NCBI GenBank assembly: GCA_029571495.1
Contig: JAKPSO010000849.1
Span: 1-6,664 of the forward strand
DNA length: 6,664 nt
Direction: 5' to 3'
Origin: Pseudomonadota bacterium
GTDB taxonomy: Bacteria; Pseudomonadota; Gammaproteobacteria; Burkholderiales; Casimicrobiaceae
Shown here piece by piece: positions 1 through 6,177 of the stretch. Position 1 is the stretch's first letter, and each line of letters starts with the position of its first letter. A program made the position numbers and the translations under genes. Below the pieces are notes generated by a model. That model did no database searches. It was not told the origin of the DNA and saw nothing but the letters and a program-made list of their open reading frames with translations.

Positions 1-808
1 CCATCGTGACTGCGATTGGGATCGTCCAATCACGTGCAAGGCTCAGTACATACCGATCACGTTCACAGAGGCCAAGTTTGGTGAGTTTCAAACGCCCCAA
101 CCGATCACCTTCATACGGGTCCGCTCCAGCGAGGTAGATCATCGCTTCGGGTTTGAACTCCGAAGTGATGCGTGGCAGATGGGCGCGCAATACGGTGAGG
201 TAGGCCGCGTCGTCAGAACCATCGGATAGTTCCACGTCGAGGCTGCTGGTTTCTTTGCGCACGGGATAGTTTTTCTCGCCATGCATCGAAAACGTGAAAA
301 CGCTGGCGTCGCCCGAAAAAATGCTCGCCGTTCCGTTGCCTTGGTGCACGTCCAAATCGCAAATTAAAACGCGCTTGATGCCGCAGTCGCGTTGAACAAC
401 GCGCGCGGCGACTGCGGCGTCGTTGTAGCAACAAAACCCTTCGCCGTGATCGCGAAAGGCGTGATGCGTGCCGCCCGCAAGGTTGACGCTACAGCGCTCG
501 CTTAGCGACGCGATTGAGGCGGCAATCGTCGCACCTGCCGAGCGCCGCGCGCGCTCAGCCATAGCGGGGCTCCACGGGAAACCGATTTGCCGCGCCTCGT
601 TGGTCGTGAGCCCGCCTGAAGACATGCGGTCCACGTAGGCGGCATCGTGTGCGAGGAGCAATTGATCGTCGGTCGCAGCCGGGGCTTCTTCGAGCGACTG
701 CGGTGCGAACGTCTGCACGGCTTCGCGCAGCAGCGCGTACTTTTGCATCGGAAAGCGATGCCCCTCCGGCAATGGCAACACGAAGTGATCCGTGTAGAAA
801 ACCTTCAT
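1..808 (-). CDS. HDAC-like zinc-dependent deacetylase (histone deacetylase superfamily), 3' end cut by window edge
   Basis: Seen: an open frame runs from ATG at 808 to the left edge, 269 codons with no stop. It begins MKVFYTDHFVLPLPEGHRFP. Family marks appear in order: GGTHHAF with the tandem catalytic histidines H115/H116, LICDLDVHQGNGTA at 148-161 and LAGADPYEGDRLGRLKLTKLGL near 226-247. By alignment with class I HDACs, the zinc ligands are D153, H155 and D230. The DVHQGNG form resembles class IV (HDAC11-like) and bacterial members. The frame ends ...IPIAVTM plus a G base, just where the conserved GGGY segment with the transition-state tyrosine should begin, so only about 30-40 residues are missing. 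Known: bacterial members deacetylate acetylpolyamines, small amides or acetyl-lysine, in the cytoplasm. The substrate here is unknown. The start codon overlaps the stop of the upstream acyltransferase gene (ATGA) and has no Shine-Dalgarno sequence, which implies translational coupling. Family assignment is firm; substrate is not. Confidence 0.93.
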   Translation of the reverse strand, partial: MKVFYTDHFVLPLPEGHRFPMQKYALLREAVQTFAPQSLEEAPAATDDQLLLAHDAAYVDRMSSGGLTTNEARQIGFPWSPAMAERARRSAGATIAASIASLSERCSVNLAGGTHHAFRDHGEGFCCYNDAAVAARVVQRDCGIKRVLICDLDVHQGNGTASIFSGDASVFTFSMHGEKNYPVRKETSSLDVELSDGSDDAAYLTVLRAHLPRITSEFKPEAMIYLAGADPYEGDRLGRLKLTKLGLCERDRYVLSLARDWTIPIAVTM

Positions 809-1935
809 TGCTGCTGCTTGAACGGTGAACTCTCGTTAAGTTCTTCCAGCGTGTGTGCGATGCCCACGCGTTCACGCGCGAGGTAGTCGTCGACCGCATC
901 TGCAAAGCGCGAGTCCGCAAGCCAATGCGCGGAGTAGGTGGCCGTCGGTAACAATCCGCGTGCGAGTTTGTGTGCGCCTTGCGCCCCACCCTCGAAGCGC
1001 TGGAAGGCGTTGGCGATGCACCATTCGATCGGTTGGTAGTAGCACGCCTCGAAGTGCAACGATTTCAGCGGCGCCAACGTTCCCCAATAACGGCCGTACA
1101 CTGTGTCGCCACTGGCGATGCAGAGCGACGCGCAGAGCGGTTCGCCGTTCACGTCGCCGATGAAGAGTGTCACCGCGTCGTCGCACTCAGCGCCGAGCCT
1201 CTGAAAAAATTCCAGCGAGAGGTACGGCGACGACATGTGGGCGCGATAGGTTGCGTCGTAGCAGCGATAAAAGAACGACCAGTCCGACTCGCTGATTGCT
1301 GCCCCGCGAGCCACGCGCCACGTCACGCCCGCTTCAGCCACATACCGCCGGTCTTGTTTGATCCGTTTGCGCTTGTCGTGCGCCATTGCGGCGAGCATCG
1401 CGTCGAAGTCGCGATAACCGTGATTCTCCCAATGAAACTGCACGCCCTGCCGCAACATCAAGCCCGCGTCTTTCCACTCGTTGGCCTCGCTCTCGGGCGG
1501 GAACAAAACGTGCAAGCTCGACACGCCCAAGTCCTTTGCGTAAGTCAATGCGGCTTGCATCAACGCACGCTGCACGGAGCCATCGGCGGCCAACACGCGC
1601 GGACCGCTGCAGGGCGTAAACGGAACGGCGGCGAGGAGCTTCGGGTAGTACTGGCCACCCGCGCGCTTGTACGCGTCCGCCCACGCCCAATCGAACACGT
1701 ACTCACCGTAGGAGTGCGCCTTCAGGTACAGCGGCAGCGCGCCGATCAAGGCCTGACCGTCGCGCGCGATGAGGTAGCACGGCTGCCACCCGCTGCGCGC
1801 GGTGGCGCAATCCGTGTCGTGCAGCCCATGCAGATACGCGTGCGAGAGAAATACGTTGCCCTCCGCTGCGGCGACTAACGCGTTCCATGCGTCAGCGGGA
1901 ATTTCCGCGAGCGAATCTACGAATTCAATATGCAT
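805..1935 (-). CDS. FemAB_like / COG3146 (DUF482) predicted N-acyltransferase
   Basis: A 376-residue protein of the FemAB_like family (COG3146, formerly DUF482), predicted GNAT-fold N-acyltransferases whose substrates are not established. Family hallmarks I recognise, numbered from MHIEFV: NVFLSHAYL near 27-35, EYVFDWAWADAY at 78-89, YYPKLLAAVPFTPCSGPR at 96-113, a basic block HDKRKRIKQDRR at 186-197, YGRYWG at 280-285, LHFEACYYQPIEWCI at 293-307 and FEGGAQGAHKLARG at 314-327. There is no signal peptide or membrane segment, so it is probably cytoplasmic. Start choice: an in-frame ATG at 1953 would add MRHNAT. I prefer ATG at 1935 because the protein then starts at the conserved MHIEF region and an ACAAT element lies 6 nt upstream. 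The stop overlaps the start of the HDAC-like gene by 4 nt, so the two are one operon. It is divergent from nadE. Family is confident; the acyl donor and acceptor are unknown. Confidence 0.92.
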   Translation of the reverse strand: MHIEFVDSLAEIPADAWNALVAAAEGNVFLSHAYLHGLHDTDCATARSGWQPCYLIARDGQALIGALPLYLKAHSYGEYVFDWAWADAYKRAGGQYYPKLLAAVPFTPCSGPRVLAADGSVQRALMQAALTYAKDLGVSSLHVLFPPESEANEWKDAGLMLRQGVQFHWENHGYRDFDAMLAAMAHDKRKRIKQDRRYVAEAGVTWRVARGAAISESDWSFFYRCYDATYRAHMSSPYLSLEFFQRLGAECDDAVTLFIGDVNGEPLCASLCIASGDTVYGRYWGTLAPLKSLHFEACYYQPIEWCIANAFQRFEGGAQGAHKLARGLLPTATYSAHWLADSRFADAVDDYLARERVGIAHTLEELNESSPFKQQQ

Positions 1936-1941
1936 GGTCGC

Positions 1942-1947
1942 ATTGTG
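1942..1947 (-). promoter_or_regulatory. candidate -10 element of the acyltransferase-deacetylase operon
   Basis: On the minus strand CACAAT is followed by 6 nt (GCGACC) and then ATG at 1935. It matches TATAAT at 4 of 6 positions, including A at the second and T at the last. The spacing would place the transcript start at or next to the A of the start codon. No convincing -35 is visible. This is weak evidence alone, but the geometry mirrors the nadE element on the other strand. Confidence 0.3.
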
Positions 1948-1986
1948 CCGCATGTTTCGCGCACTCGTGCACCGACGCGTGCCCCC

Positions 1987-1992
1987 TACAAT
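1987..1992 (+). promoter_or_regulatory. candidate -10 element of nadE (leaderless geometry)
   Basis: TACAAT, one mismatch from TATAAT, is followed by TCACCC and then the nadE ATG at 1999. With the usual 6-7 nt between -10 and transcript start, the mRNA would begin at the start codon. Consistent with this, there is no Shine-Dalgarno sequence upstream of the ATG. The expected -35 position (about 1963-1969, CTCGTG) does not resemble TTGACA. Confidence 0.45.
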
Positions 1993-1998
1993 TCACCC

Positions 1999-3600
1999 AT
2001 GAAAGCTGTCATTGCCCAACTCAACCTCACCGTCGGCGACCTCAAAGGCAACGCCGCGAAGATTCTCGACGCTGCACGTTCTGCGGCCGCCGTCAACGCT
2101 GATTTGCTCGTGACGCCGGAGCTCTCGATCTGTTCGTATCAACCCGAAGATTTGCTGCTGCGGCCGTCGTTCATCGCGGCGTGCAAATCCGAAGTCGAAA
2201 CGCTGGCTGCTAACTTGCCGCCGTCACTCACCGCGCTGGTCGGTCTGCCTTGGCGTGATGAAACGGGTCTTTACAACGCAGCTGCCGTGCTGCGCGGCGG
2301 CAAGATTGAAGCGATTCACCGCAAGATGGATTTGCCGAACTATTCGGTGTTCGACGACAAACGCTACTTCGAACACGGCAACGCTGCCACGGTGTTTGAA
2401 GTCGGCGGCGTTCGCGTCGGCGTTCTCATTTGCGAAGACGTATGGTTGTCGCGCGCGACCGCGCTCGCGCGAGAAGCAGGCGCGCAGGTCCTCGCGGTGC
2501 TCAACGGTTCGCCGTTTGATACCGAACATCTCGCGGCGCGCGAAGCGGCTTGCCGCGAACGCATCGAAGAGCAGGGCTTGCCCGTTATCTTCTGCAATTT
2601 GATCGGTGGGCAAGACGAAATCGTCTATGACGGACAGTCGTTTGTGATGAACGGCAAGGGCGAAGTCACGCAGCGATTGCCGGGGTTTGTCGAGGTCACC
2701 GCGGTGGTTGAATTTGAGGGTGCGACGCCAAAGCCCGTGCGTTACAACACATTGCCGTCAGCCACGGCGGATGTGTATTCGGCGCTCGTACTCGGCGTTA
2801 AGGATTACATCAACAAGAATCGTTTTCCTGGCATTGTGCTCGGCTTGTCCGGCGGCATCGATTCTGCGGTCGTGCTCGCGATTGCTGTGGACGCGCTGGG
2901 AAGTGATCGCGTGCGTTGCGTGATGCTGCCATCGAAATTCAACGCCGACATCAGCCTTGAAGACGCACGTTGGATGGCGGGTGTGCAGGGTGTTCGCTAC
3001 GATGAAATTCCGATTGAGCCGGTGTACGAAGCCTTCGAGGCGGCGCTCGCCGACCAGTTCAAAGGCTATCCGGTCGACGCGTCCGAGGAGAACTTGCAGT
3101 CGCGTATTCGCGGCACGATCCTGATGGGCATCTCCAACAAGACTGGCCACCTTGTACTGACGACGGGCAACAAGAGCGAAATGACCACGGGCTACGCGAC
3201 GCTGTACGGCGATATGGCGGGCGGCTTTGCGGTGCTCAAAGATTGCGATAAAGAACTTGTCTATGAGATGGCGAATTACCGCAACACGCTTGGTCGCGTG
3301 ATCCCAGAGCGCGTGATCGTGCGGCCACCGTCGGCGGAGCTTCGGCACGATCAAAAAGATCAGGACTCGCTGCCCGAATATCCGGTGCTCGACGAAATCT
3401 TGTCGCTGTACGTTGAAGACAATTTGAGTGCCGCTGAGATCAAAGCGCGTGGACTGCCTGGACCGGACGTGGACAAGGTCGTGCGCCTCCTGCGCATCAA
3501 TGAATACAAACGGCGCCAAGCCCCCGTCGGCCCCCGCATCACACCCCGCGCCTATGGCCGCGATTGGCGTTACCCGATTACGAACGGGTGGCGCGAGTAA
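1999..3600 (+). CDS. nadE: glutamine-dependent NAD+ synthetase
   Basis: A cytoplasmic, two-domain enzyme of 533 residues that makes NAD+ from nicotinic acid adenine dinucleotide, ATP and glutamine, the last step of NAD+ synthesis. Residues 1 to about 250 are a nitrilase-type glutaminase domain with the triad visible as E41 (TPELSICSYQPEDLL), K109 (HRKMDLPNYSVFDDKRYF) and C145 (LICEDVW). Residues from about 255 to the end are the ATP-pyrophosphatase synthetase domain: SGGIDSA at 284-290 (P-loop), VMLPSKFNADISLEDA at 308-323, RGTILMGISN at 371-380, LTTGNKSEMTTGYATLYGDMAGG at 387-409, and the C-terminal RRQAPVGPRITPRAYGRDWRYPI. Length and motifs are those of a complete bacterial enzyme. The start is the ATG opening MKAVIAQLNLTVGD; an upstream in-frame ATG at 1930 adds 23 residues that do not belong to the family and would overlap the divergent gene. 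The gene converges on gdhA. Confidence 0.98.
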   Translation: MKAVIAQLNLTVGDLKGNAAKILDAARSAAAVNADLLVTPELSICSYQPEDLLLRPSFIAACKSEVETLAANLPPSLTALVGLPWRDETGLYNAAAVLRGGKIEAIHRKMDLPNYSVFDDKRYFEHGNAATVFEVGGVRVGVLICEDVWLSRATALAREAGAQVLAVLNGSPFDTEHLAAREAACRERIEEQGLPVIFCNLIGGQDEIVYDGQSFVMNGKGEVTQRLPGFVEVTAVVEFEGATPKPVRYNTLPSATADVYSALVLGVKDYINKNRFPGIVLGLSGGIDSAVVLAIAVDALGSDRVRCVMLPSKFNADISLEDARWMAGVQGVRYDEIPIEPVYEAFEAALADQFKGYPVDASEENLQSRIRGTILMGISNKTGHLVLTTGNKSEMTTGYATLYGDMAGGFAVLKDCDKELVYEMANYRNTLGRVIPERVIVRPPSAELRHDQKDQDSLPEYPVLDEILSLYVEDNLSAAEIKARGLPGPDVDKVVRLLRINEYKRRQAPVGPRITPRAYGRDWRYPITNGWRE

Positions 3601-3777
3601 CGGACGGCCGGCGCGCGCGGCGTTGCGGCGCAGGAACCGATTGCGCCTGTGTGCTTGGCTTTTCGCTGTATCGACCGTCTGTAAACGCTTTGGTGCTGTT
3701 TTTCGTATAAGTCGACTTGCACGAAATTTAGCCCGTATCGACCGTTGATCAGTCGCTACGGGCCGAAAGCTGCTGGG
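3601..3777. other. convergent intergenic gap between nadE and gdhA
   Basis: These 177 bp separate the nadE and gdhA stops. They begin with a GC-only stretch (3604-3630), contain a T5 run at about 3699-3703 without a hairpin ahead of it, and end with the inverted repeat at 3731-3763. The 11-mer GTATCGACCGT occurs twice, at 3668-3678 and 3735-3745; the second copy forms part of the hairpin. I see no gene here. Confidence 0.6.
3731..3763 (-). terminator. hairpin terminator, probably of gdhA
   Basis: Inverted repeat GCCCGTA(t)CGAC / GTCG(c)TACGGGC: 11 base pairs with one internal mismatch around a 9-nt loop. It starts 14 nt after the gdhA stop. On the minus strand it is followed by TAAATTTCG, a weak T-tract. 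On the plus strand, CGAAAGC follows and there is no T-tract, so it serves gdhA better than nadE, though the stem could stall transcription from either side of this convergent pair. Confidence 0.55.
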
Positions 3778-5055
3778 TTACGGATACAACCCGCGCAATT
3801 CACGCGCGGCGAGCACACGAGTGCACGCAATGATGAACGCAGCGGTGCGTAGCGATACTTTGTGTTTCTCAGATGCGGCGACGACGGCTTTTAGCGCTTC
3901 GACCATGATGCGCTCTAGGCGGTCGTTGATTTCGGCTTCGGTCCAGAAGAAGCTCGAAAAATCCTGCACCCATTCAAAATAGCTGACCGTGACGCCGCCT
4001 GCGTTGGCGATGACGTCGGGCACTACGATGATGTTTCGGTCATGCAGGATGTCGTCGGCGGCGGGTGTCGTCGGGCCGTTGGCGCCTTCGACGACCAAGC
4101 GCGTCGAGATCGTTTTTGCGCGTGCTTCGGTGAGCTGGTTTTCGAGCGCGGCTGGCACGAAGATGTCGCTCTTGATCGCCCAGAATTCGCCCTCGGTGAT
4201 TTGCGTCGCGCCTTTGAATTCAGTGAGCTTGCCGCCGAGCGCGACGTAGTCCAGCGCCGCGTCAACGTCAATGCCCGCTTCGTTCACCACCGACCCGTTG
4301 GCGTCCTGCAAACCGACAACCACGGCTCCGGCGGCTCGGAACAGTTTTGCTGCGATGCCGCGGACGTTTCCGAAGCCTTGCACGACGACGCGGGCACCGC
4401 TGATGTCGAAGCCCATGGCGCGCGCTGTTTCACGGGCCGCGATGTAAACGCCGCGCCCGGTCGCTTCGCGCCGTCCCAGCGAGCCGCCGAGTGCGATGGG
4501 TTTGCCGGTGACGACGCCCGTCGCCGTTGCGCCGACGTTCATCGAATAGGTGTCCATCATCCACGCCATGATCTGATCGTTGGTGTTGACGTCCGGCGCG
4601 GGGATGTCCTTGTCGGGGCCGATGATGAGGCCGATTTCGCTGGTGTAGCGACGAGTCAAACGCTCCAGCTCACCTCGTGTGAGCGCTTTTGGGTCAACGC
4701 GCACGCCGCCTTTGGCACCGCCGTAGGGCAGGTTCAGCGCGGCGTTCTTAACCGTCATCCACGCGGAGAGCGCCATCACTTCGTCAATGGTCACGTCGGG
4801 GTGAAAGCGCACGCCGCCCTTGCCGGGGCCGCGCGAAAGATTGTGTTGCGCGCGGAAGCCTTCGAAGTGCGCGACGGTGCCGTCGTCCTTGTTGATCGGA
4901 ATATCGACGGCTAACACGCGTTTGCAACGCTTCAAAGTTTCGACCCAACGTTGCAAATGTCCTAGGTGCGGCGCGACACGGTCCACCTGTTGCAAGTACA
5001 TCTGCCAAGGGCTTTGCGGATTATTGGGAACGTAGGAGAGGCCGGGCGTACTCAT
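3778..5055 (-). CDS. gdhA: glutamate dehydrogenase (Glu/Leu/Phe/Val dehydrogenase family)
   Basis: A 425-residue cytoplasmic enzyme that interconverts glutamate with 2-oxoglutarate plus ammonium; complete for the roughly 420-residue hexameric class. Substrate-domain residues: K79 ([11 protein letters not shown]), K103 ([18 protein letters not shown]), catalytic K115 in the same block, and D155 (IPAPDVNT). The spacing 24-12-40 matches K89/K113/K125/D165 of the Clostridium symbiosum enzyme. [14 protein letters not shown] (190-203) opens the nucleotide domain. The Rossmann turn is [11 protein letters not shown] at 223-233, with Arg232 where the third glycine of GxGxxG is usual. An acidic residue D251 ends the second strand (GLQDANG), which suggests NAD+ rather than NADP+ (inference). 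[16 protein letters not shown] (349-364) is typical of this family. No Shine-Dalgarno sequence precedes the ATG; a candidate -10 lies 7 nt upstream. It is divergent from a GltI-like binding protein, suggesting glutamate catabolism. Confidence 0.97.
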   Translation of the reverse strand: MSTPGLSYVPNNPQSPWQMYLQQVDRVAPHLGHLQRWVETLKRCKRVLAVDIPINKDDGTVAHFEGFRAQHNLSRGPGKGGVRFHPDVTIDEVMALSAWMTVKNAALNLPYGGAKGGVRVDPKALTRGELERLTRRYTSEIGLIIGPDKDIPAPDVNTNDQIMAWMMDTYSMNVGATATGVVTGKPIALGGSLGRREATGRGVYIAARETARAMGFDISGARVVVQGFGNVRGIAAKLFRAAGAVVVGLQDANGSVVNEAGIDVDAALDYVALGGKLTEFKGATQITEGEFWAIKSDIFVPAALENQLTEARAKTISTRLVVEGANGPTTPAADDILHDRNIIVVPDVIANAGGVTVSYFEWVQDFSSFFWTEAEINDRLERIMVEALKAVVAASEKHKVSLRTAAFIIACTRVLAARELRGLYP

Positions 5056-5062
5056 AGTTGAA

Positions 5063-5068
5063 ATCGTA
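5063..5068 (-). promoter_or_regulatory. candidate -10 element of gdhA
   Basis: Minus-strand TACGAT (4 to 5 of 6 positions fit the loose TANNAT pattern) is followed by TTCAACT and then ATG at 5055. The 7-nt gap would start the transcript at or one base before the start codon. An alternative -10, TTTAAT, is at 5078-5073 and would leave a leader of about 10-11 nt. No recognisable -35 is present at 17 bp from either. Confidence 0.35.
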
Positions 5069-5074
5069 GACGAT
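5063..5074. repeat. inverted repeat over the gdhA promoter
   Basis: ATCGT-AG-ACGAT is a perfect 5+2+5 dyad that covers the candidate gdhA -10. A related GTAGGACGATT at 5091-5101 repeats the GTAG-ACGATT of 5066-5075 about 26 bp further upstream of gdhA. The position suits a repressor site; the factor is unknown. Confidence 0.4.
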
Positions 5075-5116
5075 TAAAGAAGTCCGCACTGTAGGACGAT
5101 TGCGCCAGAACCGCCA

Positions 5117-5132
5117 ATGCCATTACTGGCAT
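5117..5132. repeat. inverted repeat ATGCCA-TTAC-TGGCAT
   Basis: Perfect 6-bp arms around 4 bases, in the middle of the gdhA/binding-protein divergent region, about 60 bp upstream of the gdhA start. It could be an operator or a small hairpin. No T-tract follows on either strand, so it is not an obvious terminator. Confidence 0.45.
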
Positions 5133-5225
5133 GGACTATGCGTTAACCCGATGCAAGGCGCGGCCGAAATGCGCTCAAATGAACGCGCTTCAGAAGTCGC
5201 TCTAACGCTCATTTCTCGCGACCAT

Positions 5226-5257
5226 GTTGACACAACGCAACCGCGTTGGCGCGCAAC
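5226..5257. repeat. cluster of GTTG/CAAC half-sites upstream of the binding-protein gene
   Basis: Within 32 bp there are five half-sites: GTTG 5226, CAAC 5233, CAAC 5238, GTTG 5245 and CAAC 5254. They form overlapping dyads GTTG-ACA-CAAC (5226-5236), CAAC-CGC-GTTG (5238-5248) and GTTG-GCGCG-CAAC (5245-5257). The outer two are centred about 20 bp apart, near two helical turns. The first contains an exact TTGACA (5227-5232). This is a plausible regulator-binding array, inferred from pattern only. Confidence 0.35.
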
Positions 5258-5276
5258 GCCCGAAAATGCCACGCCG

Positions 5277-5288
5277 CTTTCTAGAAAG
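5277..5288. repeat. 12-bp perfect palindrome before the GTG start
   Basis: CTTTCTAGAAAG reads the same on both strands and ends 8 nt before the GTG at 5297. Its right half, AGAAAG, is the only purine-rich ribosome-binding candidate for that gene. The palindrome could therefore be an operator or could affect access to the ribosome site. Confidence 0.4.
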
Positions 5289-5296
5289 TCCATGCA

Positions 5297-6169
5297 GTGA
5301 ATCCAACGCTCTTTTCCCGGTCCCTGAGTTTGATAGCGCTTAGCGTGTTTTCGGCATGCGTTCATGCCGATACGTTATCGTCGGTGCGCGAGCGCGGCGA
5401 GTTTCGGCTCGGGCATCGTGAAAGTTCGTCGCCGTTCTCGTTCGTGAACGACGGCGGTGGAGCGGCGGGGTACTCGGTCGACATTTGCCTGCGTATCTAC
5501 GAACAGGTGAAAACTGAGTTAAAGCGCTCGGACATCAAACTGAAATTTGTTCCTCTCAAACCCGCAGATCGCATCGCGGCGGTGAAGGACGGGCGCGTCG
5601 ATGTCGAGTGCGGCTCGACAACCAACACCGTGGCGCGACAAAAAGACGTTGCGTTTAGTTATACGACGTTCGTCGCCGGTGCGCGCTTGCTGGCGAAGAA
5701 GAGCGCGGGCCTAAAAGACCTTAACGACCTTCGTGGAAAGACGGTCATAGTGACCGAGAAGACCACGACCGAAACGGTGCTCCGACAAACCAATACTGAG
5801 CGCAATCTCGGCATCACGATTCTCACCGCGAAAGATCACGCGGAAGGCTTCAAGCGCATGGAAGACGGCGAAGCCATTGCCGTGGCGAATGACGACGCGC
5901 TGCTGATCGGTCTTGCCACGAGAGCAAAAGACCCGGCAGCCTATGACTTCGTCGGCAAGTTCTTCTCGGTCGAACCGTACGGCATCATGCTTCGTAAAGA
6001 CGACCCGGCGTTCGCGAAACTCGTCGACACTGCGCTTGCCGATTTGTTCGCTTCCGGGAAAATTCGGCCGCTCTATGCCAAATGGTTTGAGAGCGGCGCG
6101 TTTAAGTTGCCGATGAACCAGTACATGAAAGAGAACGTCAAGCTACCGAACAAGTACGGTGTGCAGTAG
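5297..6169 (+). CDS. GltI-like glutamate/aspartate-binding periplasmic protein (SBP_bac_3)
   Basis: A 290-residue solute-binding protein of the type that feeds an ABC amino-acid importer. Residues 1-24 form a signal peptide: a short basic start, hydrophobic SLIALSVFSAC, and a likely signal peptidase I site after VHA24. The mature part matches E. coli GltI closely: GHRESSSPFSF at 39-49, GYSVDIC at 58-64, ECGSTTN at 104-110, TAKDHAEGF at 177-185, NDDALL at 198-203 and SVEPYGIMLRKDDPAF at 224-239. Pocket positions recalled from the Shigella GltI homologue (mature R24, R75, S90, R97, H164, D182) fall on R41, R92, S107, R114, H181 and D199, so a dicarboxylic amino acid is the likely ligand. The start is GTG: the frame has a TAG at 5282-5284 and no ATG between. 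No gltJKL permease or ATPase genes are in view, so it is an orphan here. Divergent from gdhA. Confidence 0.93.
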   Translation: MNPTLFSRSLSLIALSVFSACVHADTLSSVRERGEFRLGHRESSSPFSFVNDGGGAAGYSVDICLRIYEQVKTELKRSDIKLKFVPLKPADRIAAVKDGRVDVECGSTTNTVARQKDVAFSYTTFVAGARLLAKKSAGLKDLNDLRGKTVIVTEKTTTETVLRQTNTERNLGITILTAKDHAEGFKRMEDGEAIAVANDDALLIGLATRAKDPAAYDFVGKFFSVEPYGIMLRKDDPAFAKLVDTALADLFASGKIRPLYAKWFESGAFKLPMNQYMKENVKLPNKYGVQ

Positions 6170-6177
6170 GTCGACGA

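Larger units (their letters stand above)
5056..5296. other. divergent regulatory region between gdhA and the GltI-like gene
   Basis: These 241 bp must hold the promoters of both genes. Besides the dyads listed separately, there is an exact TTGACA at 5227-5232 but no acceptable -10 at 16-18 bp (5249-5255 is GC-only apart from its last base). The stretch 5141-5220 shows no motif I can name. Short open frames here have no recognisable protein character. Confidence 0.5.

Noticed and set aside
970..1878. 302-codon open frame antisense to the acyltransferase gene
   Set aside because: Its protein is rich in Arg, His and Val with no recognisable motif, while the opposite strand encodes clear COG3146 hallmarks throughout. 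Typical antisense shadow in GC-rich DNA.
1936..1953. ATG at 1953 as start of the acyltransferase
   Set aside because: Adds only MRHNAT with no ribosome site; the internal ATG at 1935 has the better upstream element. Not fully excluded.
1930..1998. 23-residue N-terminal extension of NadE from an upstream ATG
   Set aside because: The extension is Arg/Pro-rich, not part of the family, and would overlap the divergent gene's start. ATG at 1999 gives the standard N-terminus.
2758..3519. 253-codon open frame antisense to nadE
   Set aside because: Covers the conserved synthetase domain of nadE in reverse; composition is that of a shadow.
3690..3710. T5 run as a nadE terminator
   Set aside because: No stable hairpin precedes it.
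4042..4914. 290-codon open frame antisense to gdhA
   Set aside because: Lies wholly inside gdhA on the other strand; no domain character, and gdhA is unambiguous.
5227..5255. TTGACA as an ordinary sigma-70 promoter for the binding-protein gene
   Set aside because: No AT-rich -10 exists 16-18 bp downstream; the region is GCGCGCAA.
5292..5300. ATG at 5292 as a start for the binding protein
   Set aside because: It is out of frame and meets TGA after one codon; the protein frame begins at GTG 5297.
5348..5359. Lipoprotein signal at FSAC (Cys21) of the binding protein
   Set aside because: Phe at the -3 position is not a normal lipobox residue, and VHA-D three residues later is a good signal peptidase I site.
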